This document shows, in pieces, positions 7,058-14,331 of a DNA stretch of 34,919 bases. Both the position numbers and the translations under genes were made by a program. This stretch comes from Tepidimonas sp. UBA997. Lineage in GTDB: Bacteria; Pseudomonadota; Gammaproteobacteria; Burkholderiales; Burkholderiaceae_C. The notes beneath the pieces are model-generated. The model ran no database searches, was not told the origin of the DNA, and saw nothing but the letters and a program-made list of their open reading frames with translations. Positions within the stretch are counted from its first letter, which is position 1; every line of letters starts with the position of its first letter. The stretch covers positions 3,818 to 38,736 of the forward strand of contig DBAZ01000077.1 of the NCBI GenBank assembly GCA_002291945.1, written 5' to 3'.

Positions 7058-8271
7058 GCCGTCTGGCGTGACTTGTAGGCTGCAAAAAGCAAGCCAGCCA
7101 TCAGCGTCGAAAAGTGACTTTCTGTGGAAAGCCAGAGCGACCCGTGAGTCAGGCTGTTGACAACAAAAATGCCTGTAAAGGCTGCTGCCAAACCACGTTC
7201 AGGTGCTGGGCTGTGTCGGGTCAGCCACATCGGTGCGAATGCAAACAGCAACACGAGTACCAAGCCAATCACCCCATGATCGACAGCTATGAACAAGAAT
7301 TGATTGTGGGGGTGTACGCTGCCTAAGCGGCACCACTCTTGGGTGTCGGCAATGCGGCAAAACTGGTCATGGTAAGCGCCGGTGCCCCATCCCCACACAG
7401 GGCGTTCCTGAATCAGTTGGAGCGATTTTTCTGCGAAGTACAAACGCTGACCTGCCGACGAGAAGTCGTCCAGGCTGCGGTGAGTCGCTTCATGGATGGT
7501 TTGAGCCACTCGGTCCTGCATTTGCGGTGAAACGGCATAAATGCCGATCGCGCCGACGGCAATCAGCAACAGAGCCCCCAGGCGCCAGGCCAAGCGGGTG
7601 GATGCCCAGAACGCAAACCCTGCGAGTGATGCGGCCAGTGCAAGGTAGCCCGTGCGGCCTGCCGACAGATGCGTGATGCTGACCACCGCCGCCACAGCAA
7701 GTCCCAACCAGAGCATGCGCCGAGCGGTGGACTGATCCGGTCGGAGAAAGGCTGCCAGCATCATGGCTGTAAAAAGCGCAATCTGAATACCTTGTGAAAT
7801 GTAGTCCTTGACCACCGTGTGGTCCACGTTCCAGCCTTGGTTTTGGGTGCGAGACCAAGGCAGTTGCAACCAGATATTGAGGTAGGTGCTGAGCAAAACA
7901 AAACCCACCGAGACCCCAAAAGCCAGCCAGGCCCGTCGTTGCCATAGGGGGTCTTGCAGGCCAGTCACCACCACGGCCATGAAGGCTAGTTTGAAGTACT
8001 TGATCAGATGCTCCTGGATGTCGTCGCTGGTGGCTGTGGTGTACGTGATGCCCACCCACATCCATGCATACAACCCCAAGGCTATCCACAGGCCCGGGTT
8101 GTGGCGTATGACCTGCCAGCGCTCTGCGTAGCGACCGGCCAGCAGCCAAAGCACGCAAGCGAGCAACATGCTCACGTTGGCTAGAGCATTGGAAAGCGGG
8201 AAGGAGCCGATGGCCAATACCAGCACGGCGGGCAGCGCTTGGTTTGCCTTGGTGGAAATGAATTGCAGCAT
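7054..8271 (-). CDS. O-antigen ligase family membrane protein (WaaL/Wzy-like)
   Basis: A 405-aa polytopic inner-membrane protein with about 10-12 hydrophobic segments and one larger periplasmic loop before a VHPHNQFLFIAVDHGVIGL segment. A histidine in such a loop next to HNxxL is typical of the Wzy_C/O-antigen ligase family. Expected role: transfer undecaprenyl-linked glycan to lipid A-core, or polymerise O-units; WaaL and Wzy cannot be separated by eye. The start MLQFISTKANQ at 8269-8271 is preferred. Upstream in-frame Met codons would make the gene overlap the divergent rmlA and add a non-hydrophobic N-terminus. It is first in a four-gene coupled operon ending with waaA. Confidence 0.82.
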   Translation of the reverse strand: MLQFISTKANQALPAVLVLAIGSFPLSNALANVSMLLACVLWLLAGRYAERWQVIRHNPGLWIALGLYAWMWVGITYTTATSDDIQEHLIKYFKLAFMAVVVTGLQDPLWQRRAWLAFGVSVGFVLLSTYLNIWLQLPWSRTQNQGWNVDHTVVKDYISQGIQIALFTAMMLAAFLRPDQSTARRMLWLGLAVAAVVSITHLSAGRTGYLALAASLAGFAFWASTRLAWRLGALLLIAVGAIGIYAVSPQMQDRVAQTIHEATHRSLDDFSSAGQRLYFAEKSLQLIQERPVWGWGTGAYHDQFCRIADTQEWCRLGSVHPHNQFLFIAVDHGVIGLVLVLLFAFAPMWLTRHSPAPERGLAAAFTGIFVVNSLTHGSLWLSTESHFSTLMAGLLFAAYKSRQTA

Positions 8272-8350
8272 CTTTTTTCTTGGTTCCTGAATTTTGCCTG
8301 TTTTGAAACGGCTACCATCACCCACAGCGCACATGAAAGGGAGCACGTCC

Positions 8351-9220
8351 ATGCAACGCAAAGGCCTCATTCTCGCCGGTGGCTCCGGCACCCGGCTGCA
8401 TCCGGCCACGCTGGCCATCAGCAAACAACTGCTGCCGGTCTATGACAAGCCGATGATCTACTACCCGCTGAGCACCCTCATGCTGGCGGGCATGCGCGAC
8501 GTGCTGGTCATCAGCACGCCGCAAGACACGCCACGCTTCCAGCAATTGCTGGGCGACGGCACCCAGTGGGGCATGAACCTGCAGTATGCGGTGCAGCCCA
8601 GCCCCGACGGGCTGGCACAGGCCTTCATCATCGGCGAGCCATTCATCGGCAACGCCGCCAGTGCGCTGGTGCTGGGCGACAACATCTACTACGGCCACGA
8701 CTTCCAGCCGCTGCTCAAGGCGGCCCATGCCCAGAGCACGGGTGCGACCGTGTTCGCCTACCACGTGACGGACCCCGAGCGCTACGGCGTGGTCGAGTTC
8801 AACGCCCAAGGCCATGCCATCAGCATCGAAGAAAAACCCAAGCTACCCAAGAGCCACTACGCCGTCACCGGGCTGTATTTTTACGACTCGCAGGTGGTGC
8901 AAATGGCCAAGGCCGTCAAGCCCAGTGCCCGCGGCGAGTTGGAGATCACCAGCGTGAACCAGACGTACCTGCAGCAAGGCCAGTTGAACGTGCAAACCAT
9001 GGGCCGGGGCTACGCCTGGCTCGACACCGGCACCCACGACAGCCTGCTCGACGCCAGCCAGTTCATTGCTACGCTGGAGCGCCGCCAAGGCCTCAAGGTG
9101 GCCTGCCCGGAAGAGATTGCCTGGCGCAGCGGCTGGATCGATGCCGAACAACTGCAGCGTCTGGCGCAGCCGCTGGTCAAGAACGGCTATGGGCAGTATT
9201 TGCTGGGGCTTCTGAAATAA
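8351..9220 (+). CDS. rmlA: Glucose-1-phosphate thymidylyltransferase
   Basis: Makes dTDP-glucose from dTTP and glucose-1-phosphate, the first step of dTDP-L-rhamnose synthesis. The product is 289 aa, standard for RmlA/RfbA. The nucleotide-binding signature LILAGGSGTRLHPAT starts near residue 7. LVLGDNIYYG holds the catalytic metal aspartate, and EEKPKLPKSHYAVTGLYFYD is the family signature. The ATG at 8351 has AAGGGAG at 8336-8342. It is divergent from the O-antigen ligase (79 bp between starts). Downstream, mntA begins only 7 bp after the stop. rmlB and rmlD, usually adjacent, are absent from this window. Confidence 0.97.
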   Translation: MQRKGLILAGGSGTRLHPATLAISKQLLPVYDKPMIYYPLSTLMLAGMRDVLVISTPQDTPRFQQLLGDGTQWGMNLQYAVQPSPDGLAQAFIIGEPFIGNAASALVLGDNIYYGHDFQPLLKAAHAQSTGATVFAYHVTDPERYGVVEFNAQGHAISIEEKPKLPKSHYAVTGLYFYDSQVVQMAKAVKPSARGELEITSVNQTYLQQGQLNVQTMGRGYAWLDTGTHDSLLDASQFIATLERRQGLKVACPEEIAWRSGWIDAEQLQRLAQPLVKNGYGQYLLGLLK

Positions 9221-9227
9221 TCCTTGG

Positions 9228-9629
9228 ATGAAATCCGATACCTCACCGTTGCTGCATAGTCGGCTCCATGCGCTGTGGGCAGCTTACGCCGAGCTGGAGT
9301 TTGCTGTGCTGGTGGGTAGTCGTGCCACGGGCGAGTTCAGGCCCGACAGTGACTGGGACATCGCCATCCGCTGGCAGCGCGAGTTGTCGGCTTACCGGCG
9401 TCTTGAGTTGACCGAATCATTGAGGCTGGACGTGGCCCGGTCGCTCGACGTAGAGCCCGAGCAGGTGGATCTGATCGATCTGGCTGTGGCTCGCCTGGCC
9501 ATGCGTGCGCAGGTGGCAGAACGAGGCCGAGTTTTGTACGGCGCAGAGAGCTTGCCGTGGTTGCGGTTTCTCCAGACCACTTGGGCGCAAATCGAGGACT
9601 TTGACTGGAGGCGGCGTCATGCGGCTTGA
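9228..9629 (+). CDS. mntA: MntA-type nucleotidyltransferase antitoxin
   Basis: A 133-aa minimal nucleotidyltransferase with the exact GS-X10-DxD catalytic pattern (G30 S31 ... D42 W D44). In characterised MntA-HepT pairs, MntA neutralises the toxin by adding AMP residues to a tyrosine near its active site. The gene starts 7 bp after the rmlA stop with no room for its own promoter, so it is probably transcribed with rmlA. It overlaps hepT by 11 bp. The N-terminal helix and C-terminal helical tail match family length. Identification as antitoxin rests on the motif plus the HEPN partner. Confidence 0.9.
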   Translation: MKSDTSPLLHSRLHALWAAYAELEFAVLVGSRATGEFRPDSDWDIAIRWQRELSAYRRLELTESLRLDVARSLDVEPEQVDLIDLAVARLAMRAQVAERGRVLYGAESLPWLRFLQTTWAQIEDFDWRRRHAA

Positions 9630-10032
9630 GCTTTACGAGGCCGATTGCCAGCGCATAGCCGCCGACTGCGAGGCCATGCTCAACGAAGCGTCGCGCCTGC
9701 TCGCGCACCCCGATCGAGGTCTTACCCCGCTCGAGCAGGCCGGGATGCTGCACACTCTGCAGGTGTTGATTGAAAATGCCATCGGCAAAGCCAAGCAAGC
9801 CTTGAGGGCGGCAGGCGTGGAAGTGCCGGTATCGGCATACGATGCATACGCGGCGCTGGTGCGCCGGCAGTTGATCCTGCCCTTGGATTTGCCGCAGTGG
9901 AACGCGGTGGTGGGTTTGAGAAATCGCATCGTTCACGACTACATGAACGTTGACATGCCCCAGATTGCAGACATCGTTCGCTCAGGCCGCTACCAGTTTG
10001 TCCTGGATTTTCTGCGCCGCCCCATTGCGTGA
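9619..10032 (+). CDS. hepT: HepT-type HEPN ribonuclease toxin
   Basis: A 137-aa all-helical HEPN protein. The RNase motif R-x4-H-x-Y is intact as RNRIVHDY (R101, H106, Y108); the tyrosine is the residue AMPylated by MntA in studied systems. It acts in the cytoplasm as an RNase toxin. The ATG at 9619 lies inside the mntA 3' end (11-bp overlap), typical of coupled toxin-antitoxin genes. The complete motif implies a functional toxin. DUF86 is the older name for the family. Confidence 0.9.
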   Translation: MRLELYEADCQRIAADCEAMLNEASRLLAHPDRGLTPLEQAGMLHTLQVLIENAIGKAKQALRAAGVEVPVSAYDAYAALVRRQLILPLDLPQWNAVVGLRNRIVHDYMNVDMPQIADIVRSGRYQFVLDFLRRPIA

Positions 10033-10067
10033 AGACTATCTGTCATGCCCCCACTTCCGCAGTGGCG

Positions 10068-10111
10068 TTGAGGCGAGACGGTTTTGATTACAATGAAATC
10101 AATGCAATCAA
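10068..10111 (+). promoter_or_regulatory. Candidate promoter and operator of the FitAB-type module
   Basis: A TACAAT -10 (10089-10094) follows TTGAGG (10068-10073) at a short 15-bp spacing. TTGATT (10084-10089) and AATCAA (10097-10102) form an inverted repeat around the -10. AATCAA recurs at 10106-10111. This is the layout expected of an autoregulatory ribbon-helix-helix antitoxin operator. Confidence 0.45.
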
Positions 10112-10125
10112 TCAGTGAGGCCCGC

Positions 10126-10380
10126 ATGAGCAGCATCACCATCCGCAATCTGGACGACCGTCTCAAGGTCAGCCTGCGCCTGCGCGCGGCGCGTCACGGC
10201 TTGTCCATGGAACAGGAAGTCAGGAATATTTTGCAACACACACTGGCTGCTGAGGCCGAGACAAGCACAGGTCTGAGCTTTGCCCAGCGCATCAACCAGC
10301 GGTTCAAGGGGCTGGGCGTTGACGAACTGCCGATTCCTCCACGCCAGACCGTGCGCCCATTGCCTGAACTTGACACCTAA
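10126..10380 (+). CDS. FitA/VapB-type ribbon-helix-helix antitoxin
   Basis: An 84-aa protein. The N-terminal SSITIRNLDDRLKVSLRLRAARHGLS pattern (strand, then two helices) is the FitA-like ribbon-helix-helix DNA-binding domain; the first ~40 residues would bind the operator as a dimer. The C-terminal tail (FAQRINQRFKGLGVDELPIP) would wrap the PIN toxin. The ATG at 10126 is chosen because GTGAGG (10115-10120) gives good spacing and the family begins there; an upstream ATG at 10093 lies inside the candidate -10. The toxin gene begins 13 bp downstream. Confidence 0.85.
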   Translation: MSSITIRNLDDRLKVSLRLRAARHGLSMEQEVRNILQHTLAAEAETSTGLSFAQRINQRFKGLGVDELPIPPRQTVRPLPELDT

Positions 10381-10393
10381 TGAACCATCTCGG

Positions 10394-10828
10394 ATGATTT
10401 CTGGCTGGCTGCTAGACACCAACGTGCTGTCTGAATTGATGCGAGCAAGCCCCGCACCACAAGTCATGGCGTGGCTGGACAGCCAGCCCGAACACTTAAT
10501 CCAAACCAGCACCATCACCCAAGCCGAAATTTTGGCGGGTATCGCGCTTTTGCCCGCTGGTAAACGGCGCGACGCGCTAGCCAACGGTGCAGATCAGCTT
10601 TTCCTGCAGGACTTCCGGGGGCGATGCCTCGCCTTTGGCGGCTTGGCCGCAGAGCAGTACGCCTTGATTCGTGCGCAGCGTCAACGCGCTGGCAAGCCCA
10701 TCAGCACCGAAGACGCGCAAATTGCCGCCATTGCCTTGGCAGCGCATTTGACCCTCGTGAGTCGAAACGTCAAAGATTTTGATGGGATTGAAGGCTTGAC
10801 AGTCATCAACCCTTGGCAGCCACACTGA
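10394..10828 (+). CDS. FitB/VapC-type PIN-domain toxin
   Basis: A 144-aa PIN-domain ribonuclease, toxin of the type II module. The acidic metal-binding set is visible: D8 in LLDTNVLSELM, E45 in TQAEILAGI, D107 in STEDAQIAAIA, and a C-terminal Asp in SRNVKDF. The start ATG at 10394 gives MISGWLLDTN, the normal PIN beginning; longer in-frame extensions overlap the antitoxin. Its stop is only 10 bp before the rmlC start, so rmlC probably depends on this module's transcription or on read-through from rmlA. Confidence 0.88.
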   Translation: MISGWLLDTNVLSELMRASPAPQVMAWLDSQPEHLIQTSTITQAEILAGIALLPAGKRRDALANGADQLFLQDFRGRCLAFGGLAAEQYALIRAQRQRAGKPISTEDAQIAAIALAAHLTLVSRNVKDFDGIEGLTVINPWQPH

Positions 10829-10838
10829 GACCATTCAT

Positions 10839-11390
10839 ATGCCCTACACCGTCACCCCCACCGCCATCCCCGACGTGCTCGTGCTCGAACCCAAGGTGTT
10901 CGGCGACGCACGCGGCTTTTTCTTTGAAAGCCACAACCAGCGCGACTTCGAGCAAGCCACCGGCTTGCAGGGCGTGCATTTCGTGCAGGACAACCACAGC
11001 AAATCGGCCCAAGGCGTGCTGCGCGGCCTGCACTACCAGATCGAGCACCCGCAGGGCAAGCTGGTGCGGGTGGTGCAAGGCGAGGTGTTCGACGTGGTGG
11101 TGGACCTGCGCCGCGCATCGCCCACATTTGGCCGCTGGGTGGCGCAAGTGCTCAGTGCCGACAACAAAAAGCAGATGTGGGTGCCGCCCGGCTTTGCGCA
11201 CGGCTTTCTGGTGTTGAGCGCAACCGCCGAATTCCTCTATAAAACCACCGATTACTGGTACCCCGAGCACGAGCGCAGCCTGCTTTGGAGCGACCCGACC
11301 TTGGCCATAGCCTGGCCGCTGGCCGGGCCGCCGCAATTGGCGGCGAAGGATGGTTCTGCCCCGACCTTTCGAAAGGCCGAAGTTTTTTGA
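10839..11390 (+). CDS. rmlC: dTDP-4-dehydrorhamnose 3,5-epimerase
   Basis: Epimerises C3 and C5 of dTDP-4-keto-6-deoxyglucose, the third step of dTDP-L-rhamnose synthesis. The 183-aa cupin matches family length. Catalytic His65 is in LRGLHYQ, EVFDVVVDLRRASPTFG is the core barrel, and TTDYWYPEHERSLLWSDP carries the catalytic tyrosine region. It starts 10 bp after the PIN toxin gene. In most clusters rmlA and rmlC are adjacent; here two toxin-antitoxin modules separate them. rmlB and rmlD are not in view, so the pathway must be completed elsewhere. Confidence 0.96.
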   Translation: MPYTVTPTAIPDVLVLEPKVFGDARGFFFESHNQRDFEQATGLQGVHFVQDNHSKSAQGVLRGLHYQIEHPQGKLVRVVQGEVFDVVVDLRRASPTFGRWVAQVLSADNKKQMWVPPGFAHGFLVLSATAEFLYKTTDYWYPEHERSLLWSDPTLAIAWPLAGPPQLAAKDGSAPTFRKAEVF

Positions 11391-11457
11391 TTGTCCGATG
11401 CAGCGAATGGGGCTGCTCGGGTGGAGCCATCGTGTCCATGAATAAGGCAGATACGCA

Positions 11458-12423
11458 GTGAATCCGATCCTGATGGTGCTCGGCACCGGCGGCACCATCG
11501 CCGGGCGTTCGGCTGCGGCGGCTGACCACATCGGCTACAAGGCTGGGGAGGTGCTGGTTGCAGAACTGCTCGGCGACGTACCGGTGCCAACCGGTTTTGC
11601 CGTGCAAACCGAACAGGTGGCCCAGATCGACAGCAAAGACATGAGCGATGCGGTTTGGCGCCTCTTGCTCGATGCCGTGAATCGGCATCTGCAACGGCCC
11701 GAGGTGCATGGGCTGGTCATCACCCACGGCACAGACACCCTGGAAGAAACGGCCTATTTGCTGCAGCGGGTGCTGAATCCGGCCAAGCCGGTGGTGCTGG
11801 TCGGTGCCATGCGCCCCGCCAGCGCCGCCCTGCCCGACGGCCCGCAAAATCTGGCCGATGGGCTGCGTCTGGCGGCCACCGCCGGTGCGTGCGGGGTGCT
11901 GACGGTGTGTGCGGGGCGCGTACACGGCGCATGGGATGTGCGCAAGACCCACAATTACCGGCTCGATGCCTTCGACTCCGGCGACGCCGGGCCGCTGGCC
12001 GTGCTGGAAGAAGGCCGTTTAACGGTCTGGCGACCGTGGCCGCAAACCCCCGCAACGTGGCAGCCCGGCCTGCTGGAACGGTTGCTGCAGGCCCGGGCAT
12101 GGCCGCGTGTGGAGTGGCTGACCAACCACGCGGGCCAGTCGGGCGCGATGGTGCGGGCCTTGCTGCTGCAGCAGCAAACGGCCAGCGAGCCGCGCCCCGT
12201 GCAGGGCATCGTGGTGGCTGGCACCGGCAACGCCACGCTGCACACGGAATTGCAAGCCGCTTTGGTGGCGGCGCAAGCAGCGGGTATCACGGTCTGGCGC
12301 AGCACCCGTTGCGTCAACGGGCGGGCGATAGCAGGGGCTGATTCTCCCATTCCCGCCACCCCTTTGCCGCCAGCGAAAGCACGGCTGGAGTTGATGCTGC
12401 AGTTGCTTGCATCGACCATCTAG
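11458..12423 (+). CDS. L-asparaginase family protein
   Basis: Hydrolyses L-asparagine to aspartate and ammonia. The product is 321 aa and has both catalytic signatures: TGGTIAG at 10-16 (Thr13 nucleophile) and THGTDTLEETA at 89-99 (Thr92, Asp93). Lys163 in RKTHNY completes the usual triad. There is no signal peptide, so a cytoplasmic enzyme is expected. The start is taken as the GTG at 11458 because MNPILMVLGTGG places the first strand correctly and AAGG lies at 11444-11447; an ATG at 11473 would cut into that strand. A seven-codon ORF (11438-11461) overlaps the GTG. It lies 67 bp after rmlC and may be transcribed with it. Confidence 0.9.
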   Translation: MNPILMVLGTGGTIAGRSAAAADHIGYKAGEVLVAELLGDVPVPTGFAVQTEQVAQIDSKDMSDAVWRLLLDAVNRHLQRPEVHGLVITHGTDTLEETAYLLQRVLNPAKPVVLVGAMRPASAALPDGPQNLADGLRLAATAGACGVLTVCAGRVHGAWDVRKTHNYRLDAFDSGDAGPLAVLEEGRLTVWRPWPQTPATWQPGLLERLLQARAWPRVEWLTNHAGQSGAMVRALLLQQQTASEPRPVQGIVVAGTGNATLHTELQAALVAAQAAGITVWRSTRCVNGRAIAGADSPIPATPLPPAKARLELMLQLLASTI

Positions 12424-12464
12424 CCGCTATTCGAGGCTGCATTCTTGAACGATGCTGCCTCCTG

Positions 12465-12539
12465 ATGGCAGACACGTTGGGGCAGATGTGGCAGTGGATG
12501 TTGGAGCACATCGGCCCCACGGCGCAACGCTTGTTCTGA
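12465..12539 (+). other. 24-codon ORF or gene remnant between convergent genes
   Basis: ATG at 12465 to TGA at 12537-12539 reads MADTLGQMWQWMLEHIGPTA and four more residues. It has no clear ribosome binding site and no family I recognise. It fills most of the 119-bp gap between the asparaginase and the convergent adk. Possibly the tail of a decayed gene, or chance. Confidence 0.15.
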
Positions 12540-12542
12540 GCG

Positions 12543-13199
12543 TCAACTCTCCAGCGCGGCGAAGGCGCGCTCGGTGATGTCCTCCACCGAGCCCATGCCG
12601 CTGATGGCGCGGTACTTGGGGGCGGCAGACGGGTCGCTCTGGGCCCAGTTGCCGTAGTAGTCCACCAGCGGGCGCGTCTGGGCGCTGTAAACGTCGAGCC
12701 GTTTTTTCACGGTGGCTTCCTGGTCGTCGTCGCGCTGCACCAGCGGCTCGCCGGTCAGGTCGTCCACGCCCGCGACCTTGGGCGGGTTGAACTTGAGGTG
12801 GTAAGTGCGGCCCGAAGCGGGGTGCGAGCGGCGCCCGCTCATGCGTTCGATGATGGCCTCGAAGGGCACGTCGATTTCCAGCACGTAGTCGAGCTTGACG
12901 CCCGCTGCCTTCATGGCGTCAGCCTGGGGAATGGTGCGGGGAAAGCCGTCGAACAGGAAGCCGTTGGCGCAATCGGGCTGGGCGATGCGGTCTTGCACCA
13001 AGCCGATGATGAGTGCGTCCGAGACCAGGCCGCCCGCGTCCATGACCTTCTTGGCTTCAAGCCCGAGCGGGGTGCCCGCCTTGACGGCGGCACGCAGCAT
13101 GTCACCGGTGGAGATCTGGGGAATGCCGAATTTCTGGCAGATGAAGGTGGCTTGCGTGCCCTTGCCGGCGCCGGGAGCGCCCAACAGAATCAGTCTCAT
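12543..13199 (-). CDS. adk: Adenylate kinase
   Basis: Interconverts ATP + AMP and 2 ADP in the cytoplasm. The 218-aa product is the long-LID form. The Walker A loop is GAPGAGKGT at 7-15; LFDGFPRT and the RRxHPxSGRxYH LID region follow. The LID lacks the four zinc cysteines of Gram-positive enzymes, as is normal here. The ATG at 13197-13199 has AAAGGAAAG just upstream. It lies 114 bp downstream of kdsB, so it may have its own promoter; I see no convincing -35/-10 pair in that gap. Confidence 0.97.
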   Translation of the reverse strand: MRLILLGAPGAGKGTQATFICQKFGIPQISTGDMLRAAVKAGTPLGLEAKKVMDAGGLVSDALIIGLVQDRIAQPDCANGFLFDGFPRTIPQADAMKAAGVKLDYVLEIDVPFEAIIERMSGRRSHPASGRTYHLKFNPPKVAGVDDLTGEPLVQRDDDQEATVKKRLDVYSAQTRPLVDYYGNWAQSDPSAAPKYRAISGMGSVEDITERAFAALES

Positions 13200-13313
13200 G
13201 ACTTTCCTTTTTGCTTCGCAGTTTCAAGAATCGGGTCGGCGTTTGTCTCCTGAACGCCTGTTTCTCCCTACGGAAAAACGCGTAGAGGATAGCATGCATA
13301 CCCCGACACAGAC

Positions 13314-14105
13314 TTACAGAGGCAATGCCGCCGCAAACCAGGCTCGGACGCGCTCCAGATCCGCAGGGGTATCCACGCCTGCACCGGGTGCATGGGGGGT
13401 GACGTGAACGGCAATGTGTTCGCCATGCCACAAGACACGTAATTGTTCCAGCGATTCGCAGGTTTCCAGTGGGGCGGGTTCCAGTGCCGGGAAGCGCTGC
13501 AGAAATCGGACGCGGTAGCCGTAAATGCCGACATGGCGCAGCGCGGTCGGGGAGGCGGGCAAGAGGAGGGCGCCGTCAGGATCGGCCGTGCCGGGGGCGT
13601 CGCGCCAGCAGGGGATGGGTGCCCGGCTGAAGTACAGGGCCTTCGACGAACGGTCGAGTACGACCTTCACCACGTGCGGGCTGGCGAAGTCTTCGTTCGT
13701 GTGAATGGGGTGTGCGGCGGTGCTCATGACGCAGTCGGGCCGCTGGTGCAGCGTGTGGGCCACAGCGCGGATCAGGGCCGGGTCGATCAGCGGCTCGTCA
13801 CCTTGCACGTTCACCACGATCGCGTCAGGGGGTAGCTGCAGCAGTTGGCTGGCCTCGGCCAGGCGATCGCTCCCGCTGGGGTGAGTGGGTTGGGTGAGCA
13901 ACGCACGAACGCCCTGTTGCTCGCAGGCCTGGATGATGGAAGGGTCGTCAGCCGCCACGGTCACGCTCAAGGCACCGCTGGCCTGAGCACGCTGCGCGAC
14001 GCGGACCACCATGGGTACGCCCGCGATCAGGGCGAGGGGTTTGTTCGGCAGGCGTGTAGATGCCAGGCGTGCTGGGATCAGCACGTGGAAATCGGTCTGA
14101 ATCAT
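13314..14105 (-). CDS. kdsB: CMP-Kdo synthetase (3-deoxy-manno-octulosonate cytidylyltransferase)
   Basis: Activates Kdo with CTP to CMP-Kdo, the donor used by WaaA, which is also encoded in this window. The product is 263 aa. The N-terminal nucleotide-binding motif HVLIPARLASTRLPNKPLA is near residue 8, VNVQGDEPLI carries the metal-binding aspartate, and HVGIYGYRVRFLQRF is the family C-terminal signature. The start MIQTDFHV at 14103-14105 is chosen because the family sequence begins there; the open frame to 14216 adds a non-homologous segment overlapping trm112. It lies 19 bp after trm112 in the exbB-exbD-lpxK-trm112-kdsB operon. Confidence 0.97.
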   Translation of the reverse strand: MIQTDFHVLIPARLASTRLPNKPLALIAGVPMVVRVAQRAQASGALSVTVAADDPSIIQACEQQGVRALLTQPTHPSGSDRLAEASQLLQLPPDAIVVNVQGDEPLIDPALIRAVAHTLHQRPDCVMSTAAHPIHTNEDFASPHVVKVVLDRSSKALYFSRAPIPCWRDAPGTADPDGALLLPASPTALRHVGIYGYRVRFLQRFPALEPAPLETCESLEQLRVLWHGEHIAVHVTPHAPGAGVDTPADLERVRAWFAAALPL

Positions 14106-14124
14106 GTAGCCGCCTCGCGGGGCA

Positions 14125-14331
14125 TCAGGCCACGGGGCGAGCCGAAGGCGGACGGGCCGCTTCTTCTTCGGAGAGGTTGCGCGCTTCGTTTTCCAGCATG
14201 ATGGGGATGCCGTCACGAATAGGGTAAGCGAGCCGGGCGCTGCGCGAGATCAGCTCCTGGGTGTCGCGGTTGTAGAGCAACGGACCCTTGGTCACGGGGC
14301 AGACCAGCAATTCAAGAAGTTTGGTGTCCAT
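14125..14331 (-). CDS. Trm112/YcaR-family small protein
   Basis: A 68-aa protein of the UPF0434/Trm112-like family, recognised from KLLELLVCPVTKGPL and the SARLAYPIRDGIPIMLENEAR core. Related proteins act as small zinc-binding partners of methyltransferases, but the role of the bacterial form is not settled. Of the four zinc-cysteine positions only the first remains (C11): the CPVC-type knuckle is CPVT and the second pair (ELIC) is ELIS. Zinc binding is therefore unlikely. It is encoded between lpxK and kdsB, with its start overlapping the end of lpxK by 20 bp. Confidence 0.88.
   Translation of the reverse strand: MDTKLLELLVCPVTKGPLLYNRDTQELISRSARLAYPIRDGIPIMLENEARNLSEEEAARPPSARPVA

Noticed and set aside
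10051..10065. Terminator after hepT
   Set aside because: CCACT/AGTGG forms only a five-base stem and is not followed by a T-run.
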